This document shows positions 19,955-26,861 of a stretch of 64,000 nucleotides of DNA, piece by piece. Position numbers and translations under genes: made by a program. Position 1 is the stretch's first letter. Every line of letters starts with the position of its first letter. The notes under the pieces were generated by a model. The model had not been told where the DNA came from, ran no database searches, and saw only the letters and a list, made by a program, of their open reading frames with translations. Origin of the DNA: Pseudooceanicola atlanticus (GTDB taxonomy: Bacteria; Pseudomonadota; Alphaproteobacteria; Rhodobacterales; Rhodobacteraceae); contig NZ_AQQX01000004.1 of assembly GCF_000768315.1 (NCBI RefSeq), forward strand, positions 434,001 through 498,000, in the 5' to 3' direction.

Positions 19955-21760
19955 TTATTGCGATGTGAGCGTTATATCAGCGAGGGGGGCAGGTGCAATC
20001 TCGGGCCGCAGCCCCAATAGCGGCGCGACGCGGGTGATCAGCTCGGCCGCGACCGGCACCGCGGTCCAGCCCGCCGTGCGACGCGGCTCGGACCCCGAGG
20101 TCTCCACCGCCTCGTCCAGCGTCACCACCAGCACGTAGCGCGGGTCCGAGGCCGGGAACATCGACGCGAAGGTGCTGATCGTCTTGTCCTTGTAGTAGCC
20201 GCCCATCGGCTTCGGCTTGTCCGCCGTACCGGTCTTGCCAGCCACCTGGTAATGCTCGATCCGCGCAAAGGACGCGGTGCCGTCGGTCACCACCTTGCGC
20301 AGCAAGTCCTGCGATTGCTGCGCCGCCTTGGCCGACATCACCTGCGGGGCCGAGGCCGCCTGCGATTGCTGCGCCGCATTGCGCAGCAGCGTCGGGCGCA
20401 CCAGCTTGCCGTCATTGGCGATGGTCGCATAGGCCGCCGCCAGGTGCAGCGGGCTGACCGAAATCCCGTGCCCGAAGGACACTGTCATCGTCGTCAGTTC
20501 CGACCAATTGTCCTGGTACAGGGGCTTGCCGCCCGCCGCCTCGATGATCTCGAGCGGGGTCGCCTCCAGCAGGCCCAGCCTGGACAGGAAATCCTTCTGC
20601 CGCTCCGCCCCGATCATCTGCGACATCCGCGCCGTCCCGATGTTGGAGCTTTCGACGATGATCTCCGTCACGCTCATCTCTGAGCCGTAATCGTGGAAAT
20701 CGCGGATGCTGTGCTTGCCCCAGCGGATCGGGCCGCGGGTGTCCAGAACGGTCTCTGGATTGACCACCCCCATGTCCAGCGCCTGTGCGGCGGTGAAGAT
20801 CTTGAAGGTCGAGCCCAGCTCGTAGACCCCCTGCACCGCCCGATTGAACAACGGGCTGTCGTCGGGATGCCCTTCGGTCGGGGGCGCGGGCCGGTCGTTC
20901 GGATCGAAATCGGGCAGCGACACGAGGCTCAGCACCTCGCCGTTCTGGGCATCCATCAGGATCGCCGCCGCGCCCTTGGCGTTCATCAGCCGCATGCCGC
21001 CGTTCAACACCTGTTCGGTCGCCGCCTGCACCGTCAGGTCGATGGACAGGTTCAGCGGCCGCCCGCCATTGGCCGGATCGGTCAGGTATTCGTCGAACAT
21101 CTTCTCGATGCCGGCGCTGCCCTTGATCTCGGCCGCGTGCACGCCTTCCTCGCCGTAGCCAGCCCCGCCCAGGATATGCGCCGCCAGTGCCCCGTTGGGA
21201 TAAAGCCGCATCTCGCGCGGGCCGAACAGCAGGCCCGGCTCGCCGATATCATGTACGGCCTGGCGCTGTTCCGGGCTGATCTTGCGCCGGATCCAGACGA
21301 AGCGCCGCTTGCCGGTGAAATCCTTGGTCAGACGCTCAAGATCCATGTCGGGAAAGATCGCGACCAGTTCCTGCGCCGCGCGTTCCGGCTCCACCATCTG
21401 CTGGGGATGCGCATAGAGCGAATAGGTTTCCAGGTTCGTCGCCAGGATGCGGCCCTTGCGATCCAGGATATCGCCGCGCTGCGCCACGATGGAGGCCCCG
21501 GCCAGCGAGGTCCGCGGCTCTGCCGGTTCCGAACTGGCGACCATGCCCATCTTCACACCGACCGCGCCGAAGGCCAGCGCAAAGACCGCGCCCAGCACGA
21601 AGATCCGCCCTTCGGCCCGGATGCGCGCCTTGTCCCGCATCTCCTCGTGGCGCAGGCGCAGGTTCTCGCGTTCGATCGCGTCGGGGTTTTCCCCGTTCTC
21701 GCGGGCTTCCAGGATACGCGCCAGCGGGCGCAGCGGGATGCGAAGCGACGGGCCGGTCAT
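19955..21760 (-). CDS. ftsI: Septal peptidoglycan transpeptidase FtsI (PBP3)
   Basis: FtsI is the class B penicillin-binding protein that cross-links septal peptidoglycan with FtsW. The 601-residue protein has a charged cytoplasmic tail and one membrane segment at about 52-69. A pedestal region with RGDILDRKGRILA follows, and then the transpeptidase. The active-site motifs are STFK (317-320, nucleophile Ser317), SSN (371-373) and KTGT (509-512), and all are intact. It overlaps ftsL by four bases (ATGA). Confidence 0.97.
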   Translation of the reverse strand: MTGPSLRIPLRPLARILEARENGENPDAIERENLRLRHEEMRDKARIRAEGRIFVLGAVFALAFGAVGVKMGMVASSEPAEPRTSLAGASIVAQRGDILDRKGRILATNLETYSLYAHPQQMVEPERAAQELVAIFPDMDLERLTKDFTGKRRFVWIRRKISPEQRQAVHDIGEPGLLFGPREMRLYPNGALAAHILGGAGYGEEGVHAAEIKGSAGIEKMFDEYLTDPANGGRPLNLSIDLTVQAATEQVLNGGMRLMNAKGAAAILMDAQNGEVLSLVSLPDFDPNDRPAPPTEGHPDDSPLFNRAVQGVYELGSTFKIFTAAQALDMGVVNPETVLDTRGPIRWGKHSIRDFHDYGSEMSVTEIIVESSNIGTARMSQMIGAERQKDFLSRLGLLEATPLEIIEAAGGKPLYQDNWSELTTMTVSFGHGISVSPLHLAAAYATIANDGKLVRPTLLRNAAQQSQAASAPQVMSAKAAQQSQDLLRKVVTDGTASFARIEHYQVAGKTGTADKPKPMGGYYKDKTISTFASMFPASDPRYVLVVTLDEAVETSGSEPRRTAGWTAVPVAAELITRVAPLLGLRPEIAPAPLADITLTSQ

Positions 21761-22119
21761 TCCGCGGCCTCCTCTGCGGCCAGGGTCGACACGTCGACGG
21801 GGTTGTTCAGCTCAAGCTCCGGCAGGGATTGCGACGCGGGGTAATCCACCTGGTTCGCCTTGCCGAATTGCTCGGGCCCCAGCGGCAGCAGACCCAGCGG
21901 CACGAAGTTCAGCTCTGCCAGTTCGCGCAGGCGATCGGGGCGGTTCAGATAGGCCCATTCGGCCCGCAGCACCGCCAGCCGGGCGCGCGCCTGGCCGATT
22001 TCCATCTGCAGCCGCTCGGCTTCGTCGGCGACCTGCTTGGTCTTGTAATTCTCCTGGTAGGCCCAGAATCCCAGCCCGATGAGGGCGGCGAAGGACAGGA
22101 TGTACAGCAGCGTTCTCAT
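21757..22119 (-). CDS. ftsL: Cell division protein FtsL
   Basis: This 120-residue bitopic protein has one N-terminal membrane helix (about 3-20). A coiled-coil-prone stretch follows ([20 protein letters not shown]), then [18 protein letters not shown], the classic FtsL pattern. FtsL pairs with FtsB and FtsQ and activates FtsW-FtsI. Its location between rsmH and ftsI, with ATGA overlaps on both sides, confirms the identity better than sequence alone, since the family is poorly conserved. Confidence 0.9.
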   Translation of the reverse strand: MRTLLYILSFAALIGLGFWAYQENYKTKQVADEAERLQMEIGQARARLAVLRAEWAYLNRPDRLRELAELNFVPLGLLPLGPEQFGKANQVDYPASQSLPELELNNPVDVSTLAAEEAAE

Positions 22120-23111
22120 GGCAGTTTCCCCTGGAATACCGGCATGCCCAATGCCTTTCGTTCGATCGTTCCCGCCGGGGCCTCGGTCCGGCGCCCGACC
22201 CGCAGCAGCGCCGAGCGTGAGCGCGGGTTCACGTCCAGTTCATCCGCGTCCGGCCCCGTCGCCTTGCGGCTGGCCAGGGTAAAGCGCGGCGCATCCTCTT
22301 CGGCCTGCGGCGCATAGCGGTTCGCGCGCCCCATTCCGCCCGACCGGTGCTGGAAGAAGCGTTTGACCATGCGGTCCTCGACCGAATGGAAGGTGACCAC
22401 GGCCAGCGCGCCGCCGGGCTTCAGCGCGCGTTCCGCGGCCATCAACCCTTCGGCGAGTGCGCCATATTCGTCGTTCACCGCGATCCGCAGCGCCTGGAAG
22501 GACCGCGTCGCCGGATGCGACTGGCCCGGCTTGGGGCGCGGCAGGCAGCCCTCGACGATCTCGGTCAGGCGCAGGGTCGTCGTGATCGGCTCGATGGCCC
22601 GCGCCTTGACGATGGCACGCGCGATCCGGCGGCTTGCCCGCTCTTCGCCATACAGATAAAGGATGTCGGCCAAGTCGCCCTCGGCCATGCCGTTCACCAG
22701 ATCGGCGGCGGTCGGCCCGTCCTGGCTCATCCGCATGTCCAGCGGGCCGTCCTTCATGAAGCTGAATCCGCGCTCTGCCAGGTCCAGCTGCATGGACGAC
22801 ACGCCCAAATCCAGCACGATTCCATCCAACATTTCGCCGGCGATCTCGTCGAGATCTGCGAAGTTCCCCTGATGGATTTGCAACTTTTCCGCGTATTCGC
22901 CCGCCCAGCCCTGCGCCATTTCCAGCGCCAGCGGATCGCGGTCGATGCCGATGACCTTGTCGGCGCCCGCCTCAAGCAATCCCTTGGCATAGCCGCCTGC
23001 CCCGAAGGTGCCGTCCAGCCAGGTTCCGGTGACCGGCGCCACCGCGCGCAGCAAGGGGCGCAGCAGGACGGGGATGTGCGGCGCGTCCGGGTGATGGGCG
23101 CTCCCGGTCAT
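22116..23111 (-). CDS. rsmH: 16S rRNA (cytosine1402-N4)-methyltransferase RsmH
   Basis: RsmH (MraW) methylates N4 of C1402 of 16S rRNA using S-adenosylmethionine, tuning the ribosomal P site. The 331-residue protein has the N-terminal [10 protein letters not shown], the SAM-binding [13 protein letters not shown] and IGIDRDP. Also present are [26 protein letters not shown], and the C-terminal [16 protein letters not shown] and [13 protein letters not shown]. It begins three bases after mraZ and overlaps ftsL, the standard mraZ-rsmH-ftsL order. Confidence 0.98.
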   Translation of the reverse strand: MTGSAHHPDAPHIPVLLRPLLRAVAPVTGTWLDGTFGAGGYAKGLLEAGADKVIGIDRDPLALEMAQGWAGEYAEKLQIHQGNFADLDEIAGEMLDGIVLDLGVSSMQLDLAERGFSFMKDGPLDMRMSQDGPTAADLVNGMAEGDLADILYLYGEERASRRIARAIVKARAIEPITTTLRLTEIVEGCLPRPKPGQSHPATRSFQALRIAVNDEYGALAEGLMAAERALKPGGALAVVTFHSVEDRMVKRFFQHRSGGMGRANRYAPQAEEDAPRFTLASRKATGPDADELDVNPRSRSALLRVGRRTEAPAGTIERKALGMPVFQGKLP

Positions 23112-23114
23112 GGC

Positions 23115-23639
23115 TTACTCCGCGGCCGGGGCCGGGTCGGCATCCGGCCCATGCAACAGGTCGTCGACGAACTCGTCGGGATCGAAGTCGAAATCTTCGT
23201 CCTCGCCTTCGCTGACGTAATCTTCGCGCTTCCACAGCTGGAAGTTCTTCAGGTTGCCCAGGAAGGTGACCATCTCGTCCTTGCCCAGGCCCAGCTTGTC
23301 GCGGATCTTCTGCGGCACCACGATGCGGCCCGTTTCGTCGACGGTCACGGTGGTGGCATGGTGAACAAAGTGGCTGAACGCCGCCTTCACCTTCGGGTCC
23401 TTCAACCGGCGCCGGGTCAGCGGCTCCTGGATTTCGGAAATTGTTTCAACGGAGTAGCCCTCGACGTAGCCGTCAAGCTTGGGGCCATAGAGCAGAACCA
23501 TGCGGGTGGTTTTCGACTCGGGCGTCCATTCCGGATCCTGGGTCTCCAGCACCTTGCGGAAGTCACCAGGAATCGACAGGCGGAACTTGCTGTCCACCTT
23601 GAAGTCGTGACTGTCCTGGAACCGCTTGATGTGGTCCAC
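23115..23639 (-). CDS. mraZ: Transcriptional regulator MraZ
   Basis: MraZ is a ring-forming AbrB-fold DNA-binding protein. In bacteria where it has been studied it binds repeated TGGG boxes upstream of its own operon. The 174-residue protein has two related halves: FKVDSKFRLSIPGDFRKVLE and VDETGRIVVPQKIRDKLGL. An acidic tail (SEGEDEDFDFDPDEF) and PAPAAE end it. It is more diverged than typical MraZ, but the fold motifs and position before rsmH are decisive. The start is GTG, since an in-frame stop lies just upstream and the nearby ATG is out of frame. It heads the dcw cluster behind a long leader. Confidence 0.92.
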   Translation of the reverse strand: MDHIKRFQDSHDFKVDSKFRLSIPGDFRKVLETQDPEWTPESKTTRMVLLYGPKLDGYVEGYSVETISEIQEPLTRRRLKDPKVKAAFSHFVHHATTVTVDETGRIVVPQKIRDKLGLGKDEMVTFLGNLKNFQLWKREDYVSEGEDEDFDFDPDEFVDDLLHGPDADPAPAAE

Positions 23640-23698
23640 CTGGGTGCCCTTGCCTCATTCCCCCCGGATTACATTGTCCCGACCCTGAAACGGAAAAC

Positions 23699-23733
23699 GG
23701 CGGATAGGAGCTGCTGCCACTGCCCTATCCGCC
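23699..23733 (-). terminator. Intrinsic-terminator-like hairpin in the mraZ leader (possible attenuator)
   Basis: A perfect 10-bp stem (23733-23724 with 23708-23699 on the minus strand) encloses a 15-base loop and is followed by GUUUUCCGUUU. It lies about 60 bases before the mraZ start, downstream of the promoter candidate. It could therefore end or attenuate leader transcription. The tail is a weak U-run, so termination may be partial. Confidence 0.55.
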
Positions 23734-23904
23734 GCCCTCGTCCCGTCTCCGGGTATGTCCGACTGCACGCGCCACCTGGGGGGATGTCTGCTCGCCCGCG
23801 CGCCGGATCTCTTGGTTCGATGAAAGCGGGTGCCTGTATGATCACTGCCTTGGGTTTTTATGGGGTCTTGGGTGCCCCGTGATCCCGTCTCATCTGATGC
23901 ATTA

Positions 23905-23927
23905 TGGATGGCATGGGTTTGGATGGG
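23905..23927 (+). promoter_or_regulatory. MraZ-box-like element A
   Basis: The sequence follows TGGATGG-N2-TGGG-N-TTG-N2-TGGG on the plus strand. Two TGGG boxes are 10 bp apart, the spacing known for MraZ operators. The same element occurs inverted at 24077-24099 with identical 4, 5 and 10 bp box intervals. It lies within the predicted transcribed leader of mraZ. Confidence 0.55.
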
Positions 23928-23967
23928 ACGCAAGATAAAATCTGCCCGAAACCCTTGGCTCACAGGC

Positions 23968-23976
23968 TTATCCACA
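23968..23976 (+). promoter_or_regulatory. Perfect DnaA box
   Basis: TTATCCACA matches the consensus DnaA box exactly. A related but imperfect TTATATCCACA lies at about 24022-24032 in the AT-rich section. One exact 9-mer can occur by chance, but the position inside the division-cluster leader makes DnaA control plausible. Confidence 0.4.
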
Positions 23977-24053
23977 GGCAAATGGCCGTTAAGGATTTCA
24001 TGATATTTGGCAAAATGCCGCTTATATCCACATTCATACGAAACTAAACACAA

Positions 24054-24081
24054 GATATAGACGTTCGGCAGGTCAGCCCAA
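24054..24081 (-). promoter_or_regulatory. Candidate main promoter of mraZ and the dcw cluster
   Basis: On the minus strand TTGGGC (24081-24076), a 16-base spacer and TATATC (24059-24054) form a good housekeeping-type promoter. The -35 overlaps the last TGGG box of element B. Binding of MraZ there would be expected to block RNA polymerase, as in MraZ autorepression. Confidence 0.5.
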
Positions 24082-24099
24082 TCAATCCCACTCCATCCA
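24077..24099 (-). promoter_or_regulatory. MraZ-box-like element B, overlapping the -35
   Basis: On the minus strand the sequence follows the same TGGATGG-N2-TGGG-N-TTG-N2-TGGG pattern as element A, with 18 of 23 positions identical. TGGG boxes at 24090-24087 and 24080-24077 are 10 bp apart. Confidence 0.6.
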
Positions 24100-24282
24100 A
24101 AAAAGTTTCACCCACCGGTGTTTTCACCAGCATTCCGGGGTGGATCCCGGTGCTGAAACCCTGCGATTTCCATCAATCACACTCGAATCACGGGGTCGAG
24201 ACCGCTTGATTTGTTCAGGATTCCGCCGAGTCGTGGATGCAACACCCTGCCCGGACCAATCGATCCCAGCGGCAGGCCCGGG

Positions 24283-24305
24283 TCCATCCCAACCCATCCC
24301 ATCCC
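24283..24305 (-). promoter_or_regulatory. MraZ-box-like element C
   Basis: On the minus strand GGGAT is repeated at 5-bp intervals with a central TGGGTTGGGATGG. Aligned to element A it matches at about 19 of 23 positions. It sits just past the GNAT gene stop and about 645 bp before mraZ. It is less certain than A and B because simple GGGAT repetition could create the match. Confidence 0.4.
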
Positions 24306-24326
24306 ACCCGTCAGGGCGAATGCGCA

Positions 24327-24791
24327 TCACAAGCTGTAGTGAAGAACCGGCAGCGCCCGGCCGGGGATCGAGGCGGAGGGCGCCTGACCCACCGGCACCG
24401 CGCCCAGCCTCTGATAGAAGAGAACAGCCTGCGGATCGGCCTCGATGACCAGCACCCGGCCACCACGCTCCCGCGCCGCATCGATGGCCCAGGTGAACAG
24501 CGCCCGTCCGATCCCACGCCCCATGGCACCCGGATCGACGAACAGCTTTTCCAGCCAGACCCGATCCCCCTCGATCGAGATCTGGGCCAATCCGCTGGCA
24601 GGGCCGTCAGCCGGCCCCGCCACGATGATGGACCAGGCGGCGACCTGGCCGGGCGTGATCGTCAGCTCCGCCCGGCAGGCCTCTATGAAGTCGGGGTCAT
24701 AGCCCCAATGCGCCTTGGATCGCAGGCACAGCGCCGACAGCGCCGCCCATTCGCTATCCCTCGGCGCGCGCAGTTCAGGCCATGCCGCCAC
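24327..24791 (-). CDS. GNAT family N-acetyltransferase
   Basis: This 154-residue protein contains the acetyl-CoA site of the GNAT fold: [26 protein letters not shown] (R-G-x-G-R/A motif). [18 protein letters not shown] follows, the usual closing strand and helix. The substrate is unknown. The start is taken as GTG at 24791 ([15 protein letters not shown]), with GAGGG eight bases upstream. It overlaps the end of the mrp gene by 17 bases, implying co-translation. A longer frame reading back through mrp is rejected. Confidence 0.85.
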   Translation of the reverse strand: MAAWPELRAPRDSEWAALSALCLRSKAHWGYDPDFIEACRAELTITPGQVAAWSIIVAGPADGPASGLAQISIEGDRVWLEKLFVDPGAMGRGIGRALFTWAIDAARERGGRVLVIEADPQAVLFYQRLGAVPVGQAPSASIPGRALPVLHYSL

Positions 24792-25848
24792 GGACAAGGC
24801 CCTCTGCCAGCCGGGCATAGGCCTCGGCCATGGGGCTGTCGCCCACGGCAATCGGCGTGCCCTCATCGCCCGCCAGCCGGGTGTCGAGGTCCAGCGGCAA
24901 TTGCGCCAGCAGCGGCACGCCCATCTTGTCGGCCTCCGCCGCGACGCCGCCATGGCCGAAGATATGCGCCTCGTGCCCGCAATTGGGACAGACATAGGTG
25001 GACATGTTCTCGATCAGGCCCAGAACCGGGGTCTTGAGCGTCGCAAACATGTCGATCGCCTTGCGCGCATCCAGCAGCGCCACGTCCTGCGGGGTCGAGA
25101 CGACCAGCGCGCCGGTCAGTTCGGACCGCTGGCACAGGGTCAGCTGCACATCGCCCGTCCCCGGCGGCAGGTCGACGATCAGCACATCCAGATCGCCCCA
25201 GTTCACCTGCCCCAGCATCTGTTGCAGCGCGCCCATCAGCATCGGACCGCGCCAGACCACGGCCTTGTCCTCTTCCACCATGAAACCGATGGACATCATC
25301 GTGACGCCATGGGCGTGCAGCGGTTCGATGATCTTGCCATCGGGCGATGCGGGCTTGCCCTTGGCGCCCATCATCCGCGGCTGCGAGGGACCATATATAT
25401 CGGCATCCAGCAGCCCCACCTTGCGCCCGGCCTTGGCCAGCGCCACCGCCAGGTTGGCCGACACGGTGGATTTGCCCACCCCGCCCTTGCCCGAAGCGAC
25501 GGCCAGGATGCGATCCACACCGGCGGGCTTGGTCGGGCCGGCCTGCGGTGTCGGATGTCCGCCCACCTTCAGCTGCGGCGCGCTTTGCTGTTTCGGCGCG
25601 GCCTCGTGGGCGGTCAGAACGCTCGACACGGTTTCGACGCCAGGCAGGTCGCGCACGATCGCCTCGGCCGCGGCCTGCATGCCGCTCATCTGGCGCGCCA
25701 TCTCGGCCGAGGGCGCCTCGATGACGAAGCGCACGGTGCCGCCATCGACACTCAGCGCGCGGATGAAATCCCGGCTGATCGGGTCGCCGCCATCCGGCAG
25801 TTGCAAACGACGCAGCGCGTCGCGGATTGCGTCTTTATCTACGGGCAT
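24775..25848 (-). CDS. apbC: Mrp/ApbC-family P-loop ATPase, Fe-S cluster carrier
   Basis: Mrp/ApbC proteins bind and transfer Fe-S clusters in the cytoplasm. The 357-residue form starts [15 protein letters not shown] behind a consensus AGGAGG. An N-terminal DUF59-like (FeS assembly) domain spans about 1-80. After a linker comes the deviant Walker [10 protein letters not shown] (119-127), then [29 protein letters not shown], and the cluster-binding CPNC pair in [16 protein letters not shown]. All parts are intact. It is followed by the coupled acetyltransferase gene. Confidence 0.95.
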   Translation of the reverse strand: MPVDKDAIRDALRRLQLPDGGDPISRDFIRALSVDGGTVRFVIEAPSAEMARQMSGMQAAAEAIVRDLPGVETVSSVLTAHEAAPKQQSAPQLKVGGHPTPQAGPTKPAGVDRILAVASGKGGVGKSTVSANLAVALAKAGRKVGLLDADIYGPSQPRMMGAKGKPASPDGKIIEPLHAHGVTMMSIGFMVEEDKAVVWRGPMLMGALQQMLGQVNWGDLDVLIVDLPPGTGDVQLTLCQRSELTGALVVSTPQDVALLDARKAIDMFATLKTPVLGLIENMSTYVCPNCGHEAHIFGHGGVAAEADKMGVPLLAQLPLDLDTRLAGDEGTPIAVGDSPMAEAYARLAEGLVRGGMA

Positions 25849-26159
25849 TTCGGGCCTCCTGATCGGTCTTTCGCCCCTTCTATCTGGGCAGCGCCCGGGA
25901 TGCCACCAACGCAACACCCGCAAAAGACGTGGCGTCACCCTGACTTTCTGCACCTGCAACATGCACAAATTTTAACCATAAAATTTATTCGAACCACTGT
26001 TTTTGCTGAGTTTTTTGTGGGTGGTTGGCATATGCAACTAGCGCATAGCTGCGTTGCGGCATTGGGCATTGTGCGAGCGCAGAAAAAGGGTAATTTCTAA
26101 CTCAACAAGACGCCGCAAGGGCAATCCGGTCCAAACGGCACATTCGAAAGGCAAGACAA
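25849..26159. other. Divergent intergenic region between apbC and the DUF1127 gene
   Basis: These 311 bp hold the apbC upstream region and the promoter of the DUF1127-RNA locus. The middle (about 25965-26055) is AT-rich with T-runs and the palindrome GCATATGC. No gene is seen. Confidence 0.6.
26069..26096 (+). promoter_or_regulatory. Candidate promoter of the DUF1127-sRNA operon
   Basis: TTGTGC (26069-26074), 16 bases, TAATTT (26091-26096) give a leader of about 55 nt to the DUF1127 ATG. In R. sphaeroides the equivalent locus is driven by the RpoH-type stress sigma factors. I could not recognise a clear RpoH motif here, so the sigma factor is undecided. Confidence 0.35.
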
Positions 26160-26378
26160 ATGGCAATGATGGCCGACACCCGTAGCGCTGCAATCGTGAA
26201 CCCCGGTTTCTTCACCCGCATGGTGAACCGCCTTGAGGAACGCTTCACGCAATACGCGGCCTACCGCAAGTGCGTTGCAGAACTTTCCGCCCTCTCGGAC
26301 CGCGAACTGCGCGACCTGGGCCTGCACCGCTCCATGATCCGCTCCCTGGCTTACGAAGAAGCCTACCGGAGCATGTAA
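26160..26378 (+). CDS. DUF1127 protein, CcaF1-like RNA-binding protein
   Basis: This 72-residue protein ends in the DUF1127 signature LSDRELRDLGLHRSMIRSLAYEEAYR and has a basic, arginine-rich middle. AAAGG lies about eight bases before the ATG. In R. sphaeroides a DUF1127 protein, CcaF1, is co-transcribed with the downstream CcsR small RNAs. It affects their maturation and stability. Here the gene is followed within 13 bases by six hairpins with CCUCCUCCC loops, the same layout. The homology call rests on both protein pattern and context. Confidence 0.85.
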   Translation: MAMMADTRSAAIVNPGFFTRMVNRLEERFTQYAAYRKCVAELSALSDRELRDLGLHRSMIRSLAYEEAYRSM

Positions 26379-26387
26379 TTCAGAGTT

Positions 26388-26460
26388 CGGACGGTCCTCT
26401 CCTCCTCCCTGGACCGGTCGAAAACAGCGACGGCATCTCTCCTCCTCCCTGATGTCGTCG
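26388..26460 (+). ncRNA. CcsR/cuckoo-type sRNA, hairpin pair 1
   Basis: Two hairpins occur at 26392-26416 and 26428-26460, each with the identical 13-nt loop UCUCCUCCUCCCU. The stems differ in sequence but pair (CGGTCC/GGACCG; CGACGGCATC/GATGTCGTCG with one G-U), which is direct covariation evidence for RNA structure. The linker between them is 11 nt. The exposed CCUCCUCCC is an anti-Shine-Dalgarno motif, as in the R. sphaeroides CcsR RNAs and the cuckoo RNA family. Confidence 0.85.
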
Positions 26461-26502
26461 CACCTTATCCCCGGAGCCGGGTAAGACGCTCCGCAAAGAA
26501 TG

Positions 26503-26577
26503 CATCGGCCCTCTCCTCCTCCCTGGGTCGATGATAGCAAGTCCGGCGGCCCCTCTCCTCCTCCCTGGGGTCGCCGG
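26503..26577 (+). ncRNA. CcsR/cuckoo-type sRNA, hairpin pair 2
   Basis: Hairpins occur at 26503-26533 (9-bp stem) and 26543-26577 (11-bp stem), with the same 13-nt loop and a 9-nt linker. A G-U pair is kept in each stem at the equivalent position. A 42-nt spacer separates it from pair 1. That spacer holds a plain GC hairpin (CTTA..CCGG/CCGGGTAAG) that could be a processing or pausing site. Confidence 0.85.
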
Positions 26578-26593
26578 TACTGCACAACCAGAT

Positions 26594-26678
26594 CGGTGGC
26601 CCTCTCCTCCTCCCTGGGCCATCGTGAAATGAACGGCGGCGCCTCTCCTCCTCCCTGGCGTCGCCGTTTCTTCTTTTC
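26594..26678 (+). ncRNA. CcsR/cuckoo-type sRNA, hairpin pair 3, ending in a terminator
   Basis: Hairpins occur at 26594-26624 and 26634-26666 with the common 13-nt loop and a 9-nt linker. The last stem (10 bp, one G-U) is followed directly by UUUCUUCUUUUC, so it doubles as an intrinsic terminator of the whole DUF1127-sRNA transcript. Confidence 0.85.
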
Positions 26679-26696
26679 AGCCCCCCTGAAATTCTG

Positions 26697-26764
26697 GATG
26701 ACGGCGCAGTACCTGTTGCGTCACGCCTGTGATGACGGCGCAGTACCTGTTGCGTCACGCCTGT
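26697..26764. repeat. Perfect 34-bp tandem duplication
   Basis: Bases 26697-26730 and 26731-26764 are identical. Each unit begins GATGACGGCGC and ends GTCACGCCTGT, and contains a partial dyad (TGACG...CGTCA). It lies between the sRNA terminator and the uvrD 3' end, outside any gene. Confidence 0.9.
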
Positions 26765-26778
26765 TCGGTGCCGCGCAA

Positions 26779-26847
26779 TAGGGGCTCTGCCCCTGCCGCC
26801 AAAGCTGCGCTTTGACGTCTACCCCGGAGTATTTCCGGCAAGATGAA
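26779..26847 (-). repeat. CATCTTGCC-type intergenic element, copy 2, at the uvrD 3' end
   Basis: On the minus strand, starting just after the uvrD stop, about 70 bases nearly match the copy at 30467-30538. Both have TTCATCTTGCC, AAATACTCCGGGG, an AAAGCGCAGCTTTG hairpin and a GGGGC/GCCCC hairpin. The second hairpin lacks a good U-run here, so terminator function is uncertain. Confidence 0.7.
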
Positions 26848-26861
26848 ACAGGGGGGTGCGC

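Larger units (their letters stand above)
23640..24326 (-). promoter_or_regulatory. 687-bp regulatory leader of mraZ and the dcw cluster
   Basis: No credible gene lies here. Features listed separately are three TGGG-rich operator-like copies, a promoter candidate, a DnaA box and a terminator-like hairpin close to mraZ. The stretch from about 23985 to 24060 is clearly more AT-rich than the surrounding DNA. If the promoter candidate is correct the 5' leader of mraZ is about 400 nt. Confidence 0.7.

Noticed and set aside
23940-24060. Possible replication origin (AT-rich DNA with a DnaA box)
   Set aside because: Only one perfect box and one weak site, with no dnaA, hemE or parAB neighbourhood; better explained as a promoter region.
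24124-24330. 68-codon minus-strand frame with GWDGMGWDG
   Set aside because: Generated by the TGGGA repeats of operator-like element C; no ribosome binding site or homology pattern.
26388-26678. CRISPR-like array because of six regularly recurring identical strings
   Set aside because: The repeat is only about 14-16 bases, spacing is irregular, and the flanks form stems with compensatory changes. It is an RNA hairpin array, not a CRISPR.
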